64,000 nt of DNA, taken from contig AP025048.1 of assembly GCA_036186865.1 (NCBI GenBank), positions 26,941,797 through 27,005,796 on the forward strand, read 5' to 3'. Shown one piece after another: positions 23,448 through 36,510 of this stretch (position 1 is its first letter; the number at the start of each line of letters is the position of its first letter). The position numbers and the translations under genes were made by a program. The DNA is from Eustoma russellianum (taxonomy: Eukaryota; Streptophyta; Magnoliopsida; Gentianales; Gentianaceae). A model generated the notes under the pieces. That model did no database searches, had not been told where the DNA came from, and saw nothing but the letters and a program-made list of their open reading frames with translations.

Positions 23448-26032
23448 TGTTGGACCGTGCACCTGCAATGAACACCACTAGAGGGGGGGATGAATAGTGG
23501 TTAGCGGAAATTACACTACAACCCTTTATTAAAATCCCCTTGAAAACAGAATCTGAGACCAACTCAGATTCAGAACCCATTTTTCAAAAATTCACAAATA
23601 ATTGTACATAACTCCAAAAATTATGAAACTTTCCAGAATTTAAGTTCAATGAGTTAACAAGATGCTGTCCGAAAATCAGACAAAAATAAGATCTTTTGGC
23701 CCTTCAAACAAATAAAAAGATTCAGATGGTCAATCTCGACAGAATTGGACAGAATGTTGCTGATTTTACAAAACATGTTTCTCTTTGAATACTCAACCAA
23801 ATAGGTTGATCTTTATATCAAAACACTCTTTAGGATGTGTAGATGAATTTTCCAGAAAGGCTCTGACCTCAAACAATTCTTGAAAAATACAGAATTTAAC
23901 TTTTCTAAAAACTGGTCAGATTGCAGCCAGATTGGAGCAGTTATCTTGCAAAGACTGAAATACTAACTTTTAATTGCTCAAATCAAGTGATTCTTGTTGC
24001 AAATGAAAGCTAACAGTCTGAAGTATAACTCCACCAAAAATCACGAATTTTGAAAATGTTTAGCTATTTTTCCAAATTGTGTGAAGTTGGGTGAAAACTG
24101 CAGTCAAAAACGGGTAGAAAACAGAAATAAAAAAACAAGAGAAGAACACCGAGGATTTCTCCTGGTTCGGTCAATGCGACCTACTCCAGTCCCAAGAAGA
24201 ACACCTTTCCTTGGATTTCACTATGAAATGAACACCTTACAACAAGAGCCAAGCTTGATCCTTGGGTTATACACCAACCCTACTCAAGACTTGGATAAAA
24301 ACCTTCTAAGCAACACTTAGTTGCAATACCTCCAACACCTATTGATGTAGCCTTATAAAGATGGCTAATAAATCTTACAAATGAAGCTCAAGAGGTTTGT
24401 AGCTCACCAAAATATCAAGAACACCTTTGCTACAACAAAATACAACAACAAGAACAAGAAGATGAATATGAAAGCTATAGAATGCTTGTGAGCTTCAAGT
24501 GTGTTTCATCTTCTTCACCAATGCCTCTATTTATAGTGTGATTTGAGCCTTGAAGATAAGAATGCCAATGTGTCATCATCTTCATCATCAACTCTAAATG
24601 TCTTCTCATCATTGGTTGGCTTTGTACACTTGGCAAAATAAAACACAATGATTGGTCCACTTTGGCAAAATGATGTGGCCGAGTTTTCCACCTTAGATTT
24701 ATCATAATTATCCTTTCCAAAAATTAGATAATAAGAAGAAGATAATGCACCAAAATACCTCAACTTCTAGCTTGAGAATAGGCATGTAGGAGAAGACCAT
24801 TTCAAAACAAAAATTCAGCTCCAACTTTGAATGTAGCCGTTGGCTACCATGTATTTTTGCAAAAATAATTTTTGTTTTTTTAATTAAAATAAAAAAGGAT
24901 TATACCACCAAATTATCTCCAAATTCAAGCATCATAATAGGACATGTGAAGTCTTCATTTGACTTCAAAAATCTGCTGAAATTTCACCAATAAAACAATA
25001 TAGCCGTTGGCTATTTTTAGTAAATTTCAAGTTGGCAATGTTTCCAACTAGCTCCTTTTTGGTTGATCCACTTGTCTCCAACTCATAAAATAAATAATGT
25101 ATCACCTCCAACTGTAAACACACGTTTCTGACCATATATATATGTGTAGCAACTCAGATTTTTGAAGAAGAAATAAATAGATAACAGTTTACAAGATTAT
25201 GTCAACGTGTAACACCGAAATTCTCCAATATTTCTTCTTATGTGTCAATAACATTTCCACACCTTTGACACTGTTAATATCTCTGAATAATGATGATAAA
25301 TATTCTCTTATAACATATATAAGAGGGTTTTCAAGAAAAAATAGAATGTGACATCTCAAATCGTCACATATCCAGCTATAGTCAATAATATCATCGGTTG
25401 AGAGAATAAGATATAAGATCACCATATTATCTTCAAAAGCATAATAACACAGCTCCAGAATGAAGATAATAATATGCTCAAGAGATTCTTTGAGTGAAAA
25501 TACCAAAAATACCCTCAGGGGTGAAATGACCAAAATACCCCTGGTGTGAGAAAACTCCAGAAATGACCCGGATGGTCATAAATACTCATGATATCACCTT
25601 TGTCATGATAAATAGGATGAGAATACATCCTTGAAATATTTCCACCATATCATGTTCCTACAATACTTAAAATACCAATTTTGCCCTTTTTGGTAAGTTG
25701 TAGAAACTTCCAAGGCACGTTAGTCACAAGACAATAATAATCACCAAAAACACATAATAATCACATAATGAACATGTATAAATCATGTACAAATGAAAAA
25801 AATCATTTTAACACATTTTAGAAAATTATTTCTAAAAACCCTAGACATCGATCGATCGAAGTGAGGGTTCGATGTACATCGATCGATTGATGTGTCTCAA
25901 GTTTAGAGATCGATGTCAACTTTTTCAACTTTTTCAACTTTTAATCACATATAACACCATGTGTGACATTTTTAAGTATATACCGCTTAAAATCATGACA
26001 TTGAAAATTATCCAAACATATTTCTCAACATT
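23448..26032 (-). repeat. Element B 3' LTR (2.59 kb)
   Basis: Starts TGTTGGACCGTGCACC and ends TTTCTCAACA; pairs with 31845-34424. The first 30 bases already differ from the partner at several positions. It includes an ATCGATCG palindrome cluster near its U3 end (25846-25916). No genes inside. Confidence 0.93.
25846..25916. repeat. ATCGATCG palindrome cluster in the B 3' LTR
   Basis: Two ACATCGATCGAT-type dyads and two half-sites (GGTTCGATGT, AGAGATCGATGTCAAC) in about 70 bp. The arrangement and wording match part of the array in element C. Confidence 0.88.
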
Positions 26033-26342
26033 CTCCCCCTTTTGGATGATTTTCAAAATAACCTAGCATGATTTTAATGTCACAACTCATAACCAAAAGT
26101 TTAAAAAGTTTAACCAAATGTTTTCAACTTTTAAAAGTATGTTTGCTCCCCCTCAACTCATACTCTCCCCCTTAACCTATGCTCCAAAATTTATACCAAT
26201 TAAAACTTAGCATATAATTCATCATGACTTACCAACTAGAATCATCTTAAAACTTAGCATATAATTTATCATGATTTACCAACTAGAATCATGTTCTTAT
26301 TCTATCTCCCCCTTTATTTTGCAAAGCATGCAAAAGATAGAA
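26033..26342 (-). other. Element B 3' untranslated region with repeated polypurine tracts
   Basis: The PPT adjoins the LTR at 26033-26045 (minus-strand AAAAGGGGGAGAA). Further GGGGGAG-type tracts lie near 26147, 26164 and 26306. A 60-70 bp segment around ACTTAGCATATAATTCATCATGA is duplicated at about 26205-26290. Confidence 0.75.
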
Positions 26343-29300
26343 CTACGCAGTGGTATCGTAAGTCATCATACCTAACTTGGCTCGTAAGTTTTCAAAAGTG
26401 GCTTGATTAAGGGGTTTAGTAAAGATGTCAGCGATTTGTTGATCAGTTCTTATATGGTTTATCACTATATCCTCATTTTGAACATGATCGCGAAGAAAGT
26501 GGTATCGCAACTCAATGCGTTTGGCCTTAGAATGAAGCACAGGATTCCGGGAAAGATTGATTGCACTTGTGCTATCGCAGAAAATTGGAATCTTATTCAT
26601 TTTAATGCCAAAATCAATAAGTTGCTGTTTAAGCCAAAGTATTTGGGTAGTACATAAACTCAAAGCAATATACTCGGCTTCAGTGGTAGAAAGAGCTACA
26701 CTAGCTTGCTTTTTAGAAAACCAAGAGATCAAATTGGTTCCTATGAATTGAAATGTACCGCTAGTGGATTTTCTATCTAACTTGCAACCACCATAATCAG
26801 CATCACTATATGCGTGTAGTTCCAACTTAGCATTTCTATCATACCACAGTCCTAAGTGAGGTGTATGCTTAAGATATCTAAAGATCTTTTTCACTGCATT
26901 GTAATGTGATACCTTAGGACAAGATTTAAACCTAGCACACATACACACACTAAACATAATATCAGGTCTTGATGAAGTTAAGTATAACAATGAGCCAATC
27001 ATAGACCTATATAGTGTGTCATCAAAAGGTTTACCATTTTCATCCTTATCAAGTTTGGTACTAACACTCATAGGGGTAGTTGTAGGTTTCAACTCTTCAA
27101 ATCCAAACTTCTTAATCATATCATTGATATACTTAAGTTGGCTAATGTGAATTCCTTGAGGGGTTTGTTTGATTTGAAGTCCTAAGAAATAATTCAACTC
27201 TCCTACCATTGACATTTCAAACTCTGACTTCATACATTCTTCAAAGTCTTTTGCTAAGGTAGGGTTAGTTGAACCAAAGATAATATCGTCTATATATATT
27301 TGAACTATTAAAAAAATCATTACCTTTTCTTCTTAGGAATAATGTGTTGTCTATGGTTCCCCTTTGATAATTATTTGCAATAAGAAAGTTTGCAAATCTA
27401 TCATACCAAGCTCTTGGAGCTTGTTTCAAACCATATAAAGCTTTCTTAAGCTTGTAAACATGGTTAGGATTCTTTGGATCTTCGAATCCAGGGGGTTGTT
27501 TGACAAACACCTCTTCTTGAATGTATCCATTCAAGAATGCACTCTTGACATCCATTTGGAAGAGTTTAATGTTACTTAGACTTGCAATTGCAAGTAACAA
27601 TCTAATTGCTTCTAGTCGTGCAACGGGTGCAAAGGTTTCCTCATAATCTATTCCTTCTTGTTGATTATAACCTTGTGCGACTAGTCTATCCTTATTTCTT
27701 GTAATATTTCCTTGTTCATCCATTTTATTCCTAAAGACCCATTTAGTTCCTATAATAGACTTGTCTTCAGGTTTAGGTACTAAGTCCCACACGTTGTTCC
27801 TTGTGAATTGATTTAATTCCTCATGCATAGCATCTATCCATGATATGTCACCTAAGGCTTCCTTAACATTCTTAGGTTCTATGTGTGAGACTAAGCTATG
27901 TCCTCCAAGTTGACTTATGTTTCTACATGTTCTAACCCCAACACTTGGATCCCCAATGATTAATTTTCTAGGGTGCCACCAATTCCTAGATTGACTAGGT
28001 TCACCCTCATCTTGTTCAAATGTTTCATTAGTGTGAACGTTATCATATGTAATTGGATCATTAGTTGTATCATCTTCCAATTGCAAATTCTCTTGATTTA
28101 TTTCATCTAAGTGTTCATGCATGTCTTGTTCAGGGGGAGTTGGTTCTAGATGATCAAGTACATGCTCAAGTAATACATCAACATCAAACATTTTTTCAAC
28201 ATTTGTTTCTTGTTTATGTTGATGTTTATCACTAACTGCAATGCATGCATTTTCATTGAATTTCACATGTATGGATTCAATTATTTTTCTAGATGCAGGA
28301 TTATAACACCTATATGCTCTTGAGTTAGTTGAATATCCAACAAATATGCATTTAATAGACTTTTGTTCAAATTTATCTAGATTATCCTTAGTGTTTAGCA
28401 CAAAACATTTACATCCAAATACTTTAAGATAATCTATTTTAGGTTGTCTATTGTTTAGTAATTCATAAGGCGTTTTATTTAATTTCTTTCTAATAGTAAG
28501 CCTATTTATAATATAACATGCACAACTAACAGCTTCAGCCAATAAATATTTAGGTAATTTATTTTCACACAGCATTGTCCTAGCAACTTCTTGAATCGTT
28601 CTATTTTTACGTTCAACAACTCCATTGAGTTGTGGTGTTCTAGGTGGTGAGAATTCATGTTTAATTCCATATAATTCAAAAAAATTTGATTACATCTTTG
28701 TTTTTAAATTCTCCACCTCTATCACTTCTAATTCTTTTGACATTTTCTTCGTAAATGTTTTCAAGTTGCTTGATAAGGGTTTCGATTGCTAATGGAGCAT
28801 CGTCTTTGTGTGTTAAGAACAATGTCCATGTGTAGCGTGAGTAATCGTCTACTATGACACACACATAGTAGTGTCCACCTAGACTTCTTGTCCTACTTGG
28901 ACCAAATAAGTCTATGTGAAGCAATTCTAGTACATGACTAGTACTCACTTCATGTTTTGGTTTTAAGGTTTCTTTAATGTGTTTTCCCTTAATACATGTT
29001 TCACACATTTGAAAATTATCTAAGTCTAACTTAGGCATACCTCTTATTAAATTCTTCTTAGACAATTTCCTAATGGTTGAAATTCCTATATGGCCTAATC
29101 TTCTATGCCATAAATTTATATCTAAGTCATGTGATATTAGACACTTAACCTTAGCATCTAACATGTTATCTAAGGTAAGGGTATAAATATTACCATCTCT
29201 ATTTCCTTTTAATACTATTTCTCCCTTTTTATTTATTATATCACAAGAATTGGGAAGAAAGGAGACATTATAACCACAATCTATGAGTTGAGAAATACTA

Positions 29301-29530
29301 AGTAAATTATAGGATAGATTGCTTACTAATAACACATTTCGTATTTGAAATGTGTTAGGGTCCCCGATTGTTCCACTTCTAACAACTTTTCCTTTGTTGT
29401 TGTCACCGATTGTCACCTTTCCACCATCAATATGTTCAAGTTCCGTGAATAGATTGGGGTTCCCCGTCATATGCCTTGAACATCCACTGTCTAAAAACCA
29501 TTTGGTTTTTAGATTCTTTGACTTTGCCTC
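26343..29530 (-). pseudogene. pol: Element B pol (broken)
   Basis: The protease motif (WFLDSGCSRHMTGN) lies just upstream of 29470. The frame to 28676 covers GAG-pre-integrase (LWHRRLGHIG) and integrase (HIDLFGP, VDDYSRYTW, SDRGGEF). A one-base change in a T-run near 28678 gives a stop. The next frame (27265-28575) carries the integrase C-terminus (FKVFGCKCF-like) and RT (WVFRNKMDEQG, QMDVKSAFLNG). A second T-run change near 27310 moves to 26343-27320 with YIDDIIFGS and RNase H (YSDADYGGC, STTEAEYIAL, SAINLSRNPVLHSKA). A Leu replaces the usual Trp in the YLLAEAV motif. Confidence 0.92.
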
Positions 29531-29584
29531 CTTTTTATATTCCTTGCGTTGTTCCTACAATGGAGACAAAGTTTTAGGTACCCT

Positions 29585-31721
29585 TTATTTGGGTCCTTGA
29601 ATGTTAGGGGCATTATTCTTGTTTAGATAACCCTTAGGTATCCAAACTTGAACATACCTTTTAGGCACATTTTTAGCATGGTTAAAATAAGAAGGATAAG
29701 CATATAGATGATTATTCCTCATAAGTGAAGATGCATTGTTATACATGTTGTGCCGTGGTTGATAATCGTTATAGAATGGCCGAGATTTATGATGTATATA
29801 AGGCATGTGAATTTGTTTCTTATATGGCACAGTATAAGTGTGTTCATAGGCATTTATATAAGACTTATAAGAGTGTTGCCTATACTTAGGTTCATAATAT
29901 GTTGAATGCGTTGCATTTGTATACATATAGGCATAATTTCTAGGTTGTCTAGATGCAAAGTTTGGCCTAGATGTATACTTATACGTGTGGGTTTTTATGG
30001 GTGCATGCTGCATCTTTATCTTTGAATAAGTAGAAGAAGGAGTAGGAGAAGATTTAGCAGGCAAGTTTGTTTTTATAACTTTATAAGGTTGTTTCGTAGT
30101 TGATGATACAAACTTAGTCTTTTTATCTAATTTGCCATCTTCTTCTTTATATCCTAATCCAGTTTTATCATTACCATACTTTTGTGATGATATAAGTGTA
30201 TCTAACATATTTGCACCAGATTTAAATTGTTCTATCATTTTTTCTAAGGTAAATGTAGAAGACTTAAGTTGCACTATTTCATTTTCAAAACTTTCTAACT
30301 TGGATTTCAACATTTTATTTTTCATTTGTACTTTTTGTTCATCTTTCCTATATGATTCAATTTTGTTCTCTAAAGAATCAAGAGTATTAGTAGACTCTTC
30401 TTTAAGAGATTCTAGTTGATCGGAAAATTCCAAGTTGGACGTCTTCAACTTGTCATTTTCTTCAACTAGTTTCTTTTTTTTCTTTAGAGAGCCTCTTACA
30501 GTGAGCATGCATTCGTAGGAATTCTTCATACATTTTATCAAATGTCATGTCACTATCAGAATCACTATCAGAAGAAGAACATACCTCGTTGGATACGAAG
30601 CACACTTGAGCTTCCTCAGTTTCGCATTCTGAGTCGGATGAGTCGCTCCATGTGCTCATCTTCATTTCTCGTTTCCCTTTTCTTGCCTTAGACACCTTTG
30701 TCTTTGACGTTTGAGCTTCCTTGTCCTTGGCTTGTTTATTATTGTTGTTGTTGTTATTATTTTTCTTTGTTGGACAATCGTATGAAATATGACCTTTTTG
30801 ACCGCATTCATAACACTTTAATTCTTTATTATACCATTTGTTTGTGTTATTTTTCTTAGATTGAGAAAAAGAAGAAGAAGAAGAATTACGTTATCTATTC
30901 CTATTTGGACGTTTGAAAAACTTTCTAAGTTTTCTAGCAATCAATATCAAGTCATCGTCTAATTCAGTATCACTATTACTATCATCGTTATTAGCATGTG
31001 TTTCGGTTGTTTTGAAGGCTATTGACTTACCGGATGACTTAGACAATTCAGACTTTCGTTGGTTCAGTTTTACCTCATAGACTTTAAGAGACCCGATCAA
31101 TTCATCCATCTTGGTGATTGACTTTGTCTCCTCGATTGCAGTCACCTTTGGATCCCATTCAGCAGGGAGATTTCGTAGCACCTTTTGAACCTTTTCATTT
31201 TTCGAAAATGACTTCCCTAAAGCTTCAAGTGCATTGAAAATATTAGTAATCCTCAAATCCATAGATGTTATGGATTCGTTTGGCAATATTTTGAAAGTCT
31301 CTAATTCAGTCATAAGCATGTTTATTTTTGACTCTTTAACACCACTAGTACCTTCATGCTTTAATACAAGTGATTTCCACATGTCGTGTGCGCTTGTGCA
31401 ATTTGACACATATCCTGCTTCAGAAGTTGTAAGTCCATTCAAAAGTAATTGCATAGCTTTAGCATTCATGGACATTTTCTTTTTATCATCCGATGACCAT
31501 TCACTTTTATATTTTTCAACCTCCTGTGTGACTCCATTAACTTGTACAACTTTCATTGGAATGTATGGCCCATTTTCAACTATAGACCATAAATCGATGT
31601 CTATAGCCATTAAGAATAGCCTCATTCTTAGTTTCCAATGAACAAAATTATTGCCATCAAAAAGAGGAGGGCGTTGTGTGGACATACCTTCCAACTCACC
31701 TTTGTGAGAAACAATAGCCAT
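29585..31721 (-). pseudogene. gag: Element B gag (broken)
   Basis: UBN2-type gag domain (FDGNNFVHWKLRMRLFLMAID) in 30891-31721, ending at TAA 30891-30893. The same frame continues through an Asn/Ser/Lys-rich zone with zinc knuckle CYECGQKGHISYDC (near 30780-30825) to 30462. A change in an A-run near 30475 shifts to 29585-30541, a long coiled coil (LEEN/LKSKLESFENEI-type heptads) and a basic Tyr/His-rich tail. It stops at TAA 29585-29587, just before the sequence GTACCTAAA seen at the same place in family 1. Confidence 0.9.
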
Positions 31722-31830
31722 AGTATGTACCTTTGATTTGAGAAAAGCAGTATATTATGAATTGTTGTTTCTTGGCCTTGTATTGTTCGTACGGTGTTGA
31801 ATCTTGCTTCTTTTGAGTGGTGTTGGTCTG

Positions 31831-31842
31831 GATCTGATACCA
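31831..31842 (-). other. Primer-binding site of element B
   Basis: Minus strand TGGTATCAGATC, one mismatch to the usual TGGTATCAGAGC, two bases from the LTR start at 31845. Confidence 0.9.
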
Positions 31843-31844
31843 AA

Positions 31845-34424
31845 TGTCAGACCGTACACCTATAATGAACACCACTAGAGGGGGGATGAATAGTGGTTAC
31901 TGGAAATTACACTACAACCCTTTGTTAAAATCCCCTTGAAAACAGAATCTGAGACCAACTCAGATTCAGATCCGTTTTTCAAAAATTCACAAATAATTGT
32001 ACACAACTCCAAAAATTATGAAACTTTTCAGAATTGAACTTCAATGAGTTAAAAAGATGCTGTCCAAAAATCAGACAAAAATAAGATCGTTTGACCCTTC
32101 AAACAAATAAAAAGATTCAGATGGTCAATCTGGACAGAATTGGACAGAATGTTGCTGATTTTACAAAACGTGTTTCTCTTTGAATACTCAACCAAATAGG
32201 TTGATCTTTATATCAAAACACTCCTTCGGATGTGTAGATGAAGTTTCCAAAAGGCTCTGACCTCAAACAATTCTTGAAAAATACAGAATTTAACGTTTCT
32301 CAAAACTGGTCAGATTGCAGCCAGATTGGAGCAGTTATCTTGCAAAGACTGAAATACTAACTTTTAATTGCTCAAATCAAGTGATTCTTGTTGCAAATGA
32401 AAGCTAACAGTCTGAAGTATAACTCCACCAAAAATCACGAATTTTGAAAATGTTTAGCTATTTTTCCAAATTGTGTGAATTCGGGTGAAAACTGCAGTCA
32501 AAAACGGGCAGAAAACAGAAATTAAGAAACAAGAGAAGAACACCGAGGATTTATCCTGGTTCGGTCAATGTGACCTAATCCAGTCCCAAGGAACACCTTT
32601 CCTTGGATTTCACTATGAAATGAACACCTTACAACAAGAGCCAAGCTTGATCCTTGGGTTATACACCAACCCTACTCAAGACTTGGATAAACACCTTCTA
32701 AGCAACACTTAGTTGCAATACCTCCAACACCTATTGATGTAGCCTTATAAAGATGGCTAATCAATCTTACAAATGAAGCTCAAGAGGTTTGTAGCTCATC
32801 AAAATATCAAGAACACCTTTGCTACAACAAAATACAACAACAAGAACAAGAAGATGAATATGAAAGCTATAGAATGCTTGTGAGCTTCAAGTGTGTTTCA
32901 TCTTCTTCACCAATGCCTCTATTTATAGTGTGATTTGAGCCTTGAAGATAAGAATGCCAATGTGTCATGATCTTCATCATCAACTCTAAATGTCTTCTCA
33001 TCATTGGTTGGCTTTGTACACTTGGCAAAATAAAACACAATGATTTGGTCCACTTTGGCAAAATGATGTGGCCGAGTTTTCCACCTTAGATTTATCATAA
33101 TTATCCTTTGCAAAAATTAGATAATAAGAAGAAGATAATGCACCAAAATACCTCAACTTCTAGCTTGAGAATAGGCATGTAGGAGAAGACCATTTCAAAA
33201 CAAAAATTCAGCTCCAACTTTGAATGTAGCCGTTGGCTACCATGTATTTTTGCAAAAATAATTTTTGTTTTTTTAATTAAAATAAGAAAGGATTATACCA
33301 CCAAATTATCTCCAAATTCAAGCATCATAATAGGACATGTGAAGTCTTCATTTGACTTCAAAAATCTGCTGAAATTTCACCAATAAAACAATATAGCCGT
33401 TGGCTATTTTTAGTAAATTCCAAGTTGGCAATTTTGCCAACTAGCTCCTTTTTGGTTGGTCCACTTGTCTCCAACTCATAAAATGAATAATGTATCACCT
33501 CCAACTATAAACACACGTTTCTGACCATATATATATGTGTAGCAACTCAGATTTTTGAAGAAGAAATAAATAGATAACAGTTGACAAGATTATGTCAACG
33601 TGCAACACCGAAATTCCCCAATATTTCTTCTTATGTGTCAATAACATTTCCACACCTTTGAAATTTTTAATATCTCTGAATAATGATGATAAATATTCTC
33701 TTATAACATATATAAGAGGGTCTTCAAGAAAAAATAGAATGTGACATCTCAAATCGTCACATATCCAGCTATAGTCAATAATATCATCGGTTGAGAGAAT
33801 AAGATATAAGATCACCATATTATCTTCAAAATAATAATAACGCAGCTCCAGAATGAAGATAATACTATGCTCAAGAGATTCCTTGAGTGAAAATACAAAA
33901 AAATACCCTCTGGGGTGAAATGACCAAAATACCCCTGGTGTGAGAAAACTCCAGAAATGACCCGGATGGTCATAAATACTCATGATATCACCTTTGTCAT
34001 GATAAATAGGATGAGAATACATCCTTGAAATATTTCCACCATATCATGTTCCTACAATACTTAAAATACCAATTTTGCCCTTTTTGGTAAGTTGTAGAAA
34101 CTTCCAAGGCACGTTAGTCACAAGACAATAATAATCACCAAAAACACATAATAATCACATAATGAACATGTATAAATCATGTACAAATGAAAACAATCAT
34201 TTTAACACATTTTAGAAAATTATTTCTAAAAACCCTAGACATCGATCGATCGAAGTGAGGGTTCGATGTACATCGATCGATCGATGTGTCTCAAGTTTAG
34301 AGATCGATGTCAACTTTTTCAACTTTTTCAACTTTTAATCACATATAACACCATGTGTGACATTTTTAAGTATACACCACTTAAAATCATGACATTGAAA
34401 ATTATCCAAACATACTTCTCAACA
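31845..34424 (-). repeat. Element B 5' LTR (2.58 kb)
   Basis: Partner of 23448-26032, from TGTCAGACCGTACACC to CTTCTCAACA. Contains the same palindrome cluster at 34240-34312. Confidence 0.93.
34240..34312. repeat. ATCGATCG palindrome cluster in the B 5' LTR
   Basis: As at 25846-25916, but the second unit is a perfect ACATCGATCGATCGATGT here, whereas the left copy has one substitution. Confidence 0.88.
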
Positions 34425-36497
34425 ATTACCCCTAGCATTGATATCATCAACCTATCGTAGAGTTTCATGTTTAAACATAGTCTATCTCCGTTCGTTCCAT
34501 ATTATAAGATGCAATATAAGTGGTCCTTGAACTTACCATAGTAATAACTCTTAGGCAACTTGAGGCATGCTAATTCATCATGCTTACGTGTGTCACTCTG
34601 CCATCACATACTTCTTCAGTTGAGACATTACTAATTCTGAATCAACTAAACCCCATACAAAAAGCAACCATTACTGTTCTTGCTTACTCTATTTCATTTC
34701 AAGCTTAGTCGATCCCACCATATTTGTATGTACTTACAACATCAATGCTCCTGGCAACACTAGTATTGTCCACTTGCCTTTGAAATTCTCAAATTCCAAT
34801 CTCAACCGTTAACCGAAACCCCCAAATAATATCATTAATTGAGATCAATTACTCACTTTGTGGTACAACTAACCCCTCAATTGCATTGATGTGTCGATTC
34901 TGAACTTAGGTTACCTATTGTAACTATATTTTTAAGTCAAACTTCTTTATACTAGTTCACCATCCCAGTAATTTATTTTCTAGTCATTGTTGCCTCGCGA
35001 ACATGTCATTCATTAAATCTACCAATCATAACAGTATTATATCTTAACTTATTGACCAAGACCCAAAACAATCTACTTTTAGATTAAATCACATTCCAAC
35101 ACTTTCTCACCGTATATATATCCATACATTCCAAATGGCCCCATAAGGTTTCGAATAAACACAATCTATATGCTTTATAATAAGATTAGGTCAAACTTCT
35201 TAAGATAATCATACACATAACACACCTCTAAAAAAATTGCTACACACAACAAATAGTCATCAACAAATGTACGTGTATGGTCTATTTCACAATGTACAAT
35301 TTTAATGCTTAAATCATAACACATTGATTCAACATCTTGTACGTCATTAACACATTACATGCTTATGTGTTATCATGTATTCATAAATCGTATACTACAA
35401 GAATTGTGCATCTAAGATCAAGTTCATTGAGTAACACTTGATATCTTGTAGTGAAGCGCATGTATGCTTCACCCACAATTATATCGTTACATTAAAAAAA
35501 AACTTAATAAAAATAGTTAGATTTCTTGTGATGCTATTAGATGTCCATATAAGAAGTAATCACCATATAAACCATAATATTAATGCATCCTATAACAAGC
35601 TACAAAATACTAAATCAATATAGGATACAATAGCAGAACACTTTTACTATGTATTATATATGTTGTGTACTAATCGTAGTAATTATAGTCGTGTGTAACA
35701 ATAAACTGAACCATTACTTATGTGGTTAACACTTTAATACTGTAGTGTTGTAAAAGTTGTATGTTGTTTGTAAAACAATATTAACACACAGTAGCAATTA
35801 GTTAATAAATGTGTAACATGCTATATTACTAGTTGTTACACCATTCAGTCAATCCTTCATGATAAACATAACATGGTAATATCATAATAATAATCACACA
35901 TTTTATGTAAAACTACATAATGAACTAACAACTAACAATCCAAGATTATGTCACATGAACTCATCAAGCACATAGTAAAATATACTATTACAAATATTAC
36001 ATTTTAAGAACCGTCTAACAAATATATAAAACGTCATTAATATGTAAAAAATGCTAAAAAAAAGTTACCGTACAAACGTCAGTACTCAAAACAAGTGTGT
36101 GTTTTTATATAATTAATACAACAAGCAACTGTACATATAAGAATCCATAATCTGTTGAAATCACAGATCTATTAAGTACAAAACAAATATGCAGCAAGGC
36201 TTCAGTAGTAGAAGAAACATAGCCTTACCTTGAAATGTTATGTGTAAACTAACTTCTTCAAAATCACCGTTATGAAATGCAAGCACAAATATAATCTGTA
36301 ATATTGTAGAACTTAACTACTTCTGTAAGAAAAAAACCTGTTACTCTAGGGGTAAGTTACCCTAAAGATATGGAGACAACTTGTTGTCCTTCTATTATCA
36401 TCACTTATGTCTAGAATTATCGCTTATGGCTAAATATCGTCACTTAAACCTAAGATTGTAACTTAAAAGTAAGTTCCCAAGGCAGATCTAGAGCCTC
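34425..36497. other. AT-rich DNA with no recognisable gene
   Basis: About 2.1 kb right of element B. No conserved protein motif or convincing open frame on either strand. It lies immediately downstream (minus strand) of a gypsy-like PBS at 36498-36510, so part of it may be the internal region of a non-autonomous or thoroughly decayed element. Just inside the PBS the minus strand retains GAGGCTCTAGATCTGCC, similar to the leader of G. Confidence 0.5.
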
Positions 36498-36510
36498 GGC
36501 TCTGATACTA
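36498..36510 (-). other. Gypsy-like primer-binding site (one mismatch)
   Basis: Minus strand TAGTATCAGAGCC preceded by CACTACAGG, closely parallel to CGCTACAGG-TGGTATCAGAGCC in element G. It is followed by the same inverted repeat AGAGCC-GA-GGCTCT. Confidence 0.8.

Larger units (their letters stand above)
23448..34424 (-). mobile_element. Element B: Ty1/copia element (family 2), non-matching flanks
   Basis: 10,977 bp on the minus strand. Left LTR 23448-26032, PPT, pol, gag, PBS, right LTR 31845-34424. LTR ends are canonical (TGT...AACA). The flanking 5-mers differ: CGTTA on the left and ATTAC on the right; the right flank does not continue the D LTR. The gag and pol proteins are related to family 1 but clearly different. 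Several frameshifts fall in A or T runs. Confidence 0.93.

Noticed and set aside
23076..23497. Plus-strand frames at the D LTR / B junction
   Set aside because: Chance frames within LTR sequence; one crosses the junction between two elements.
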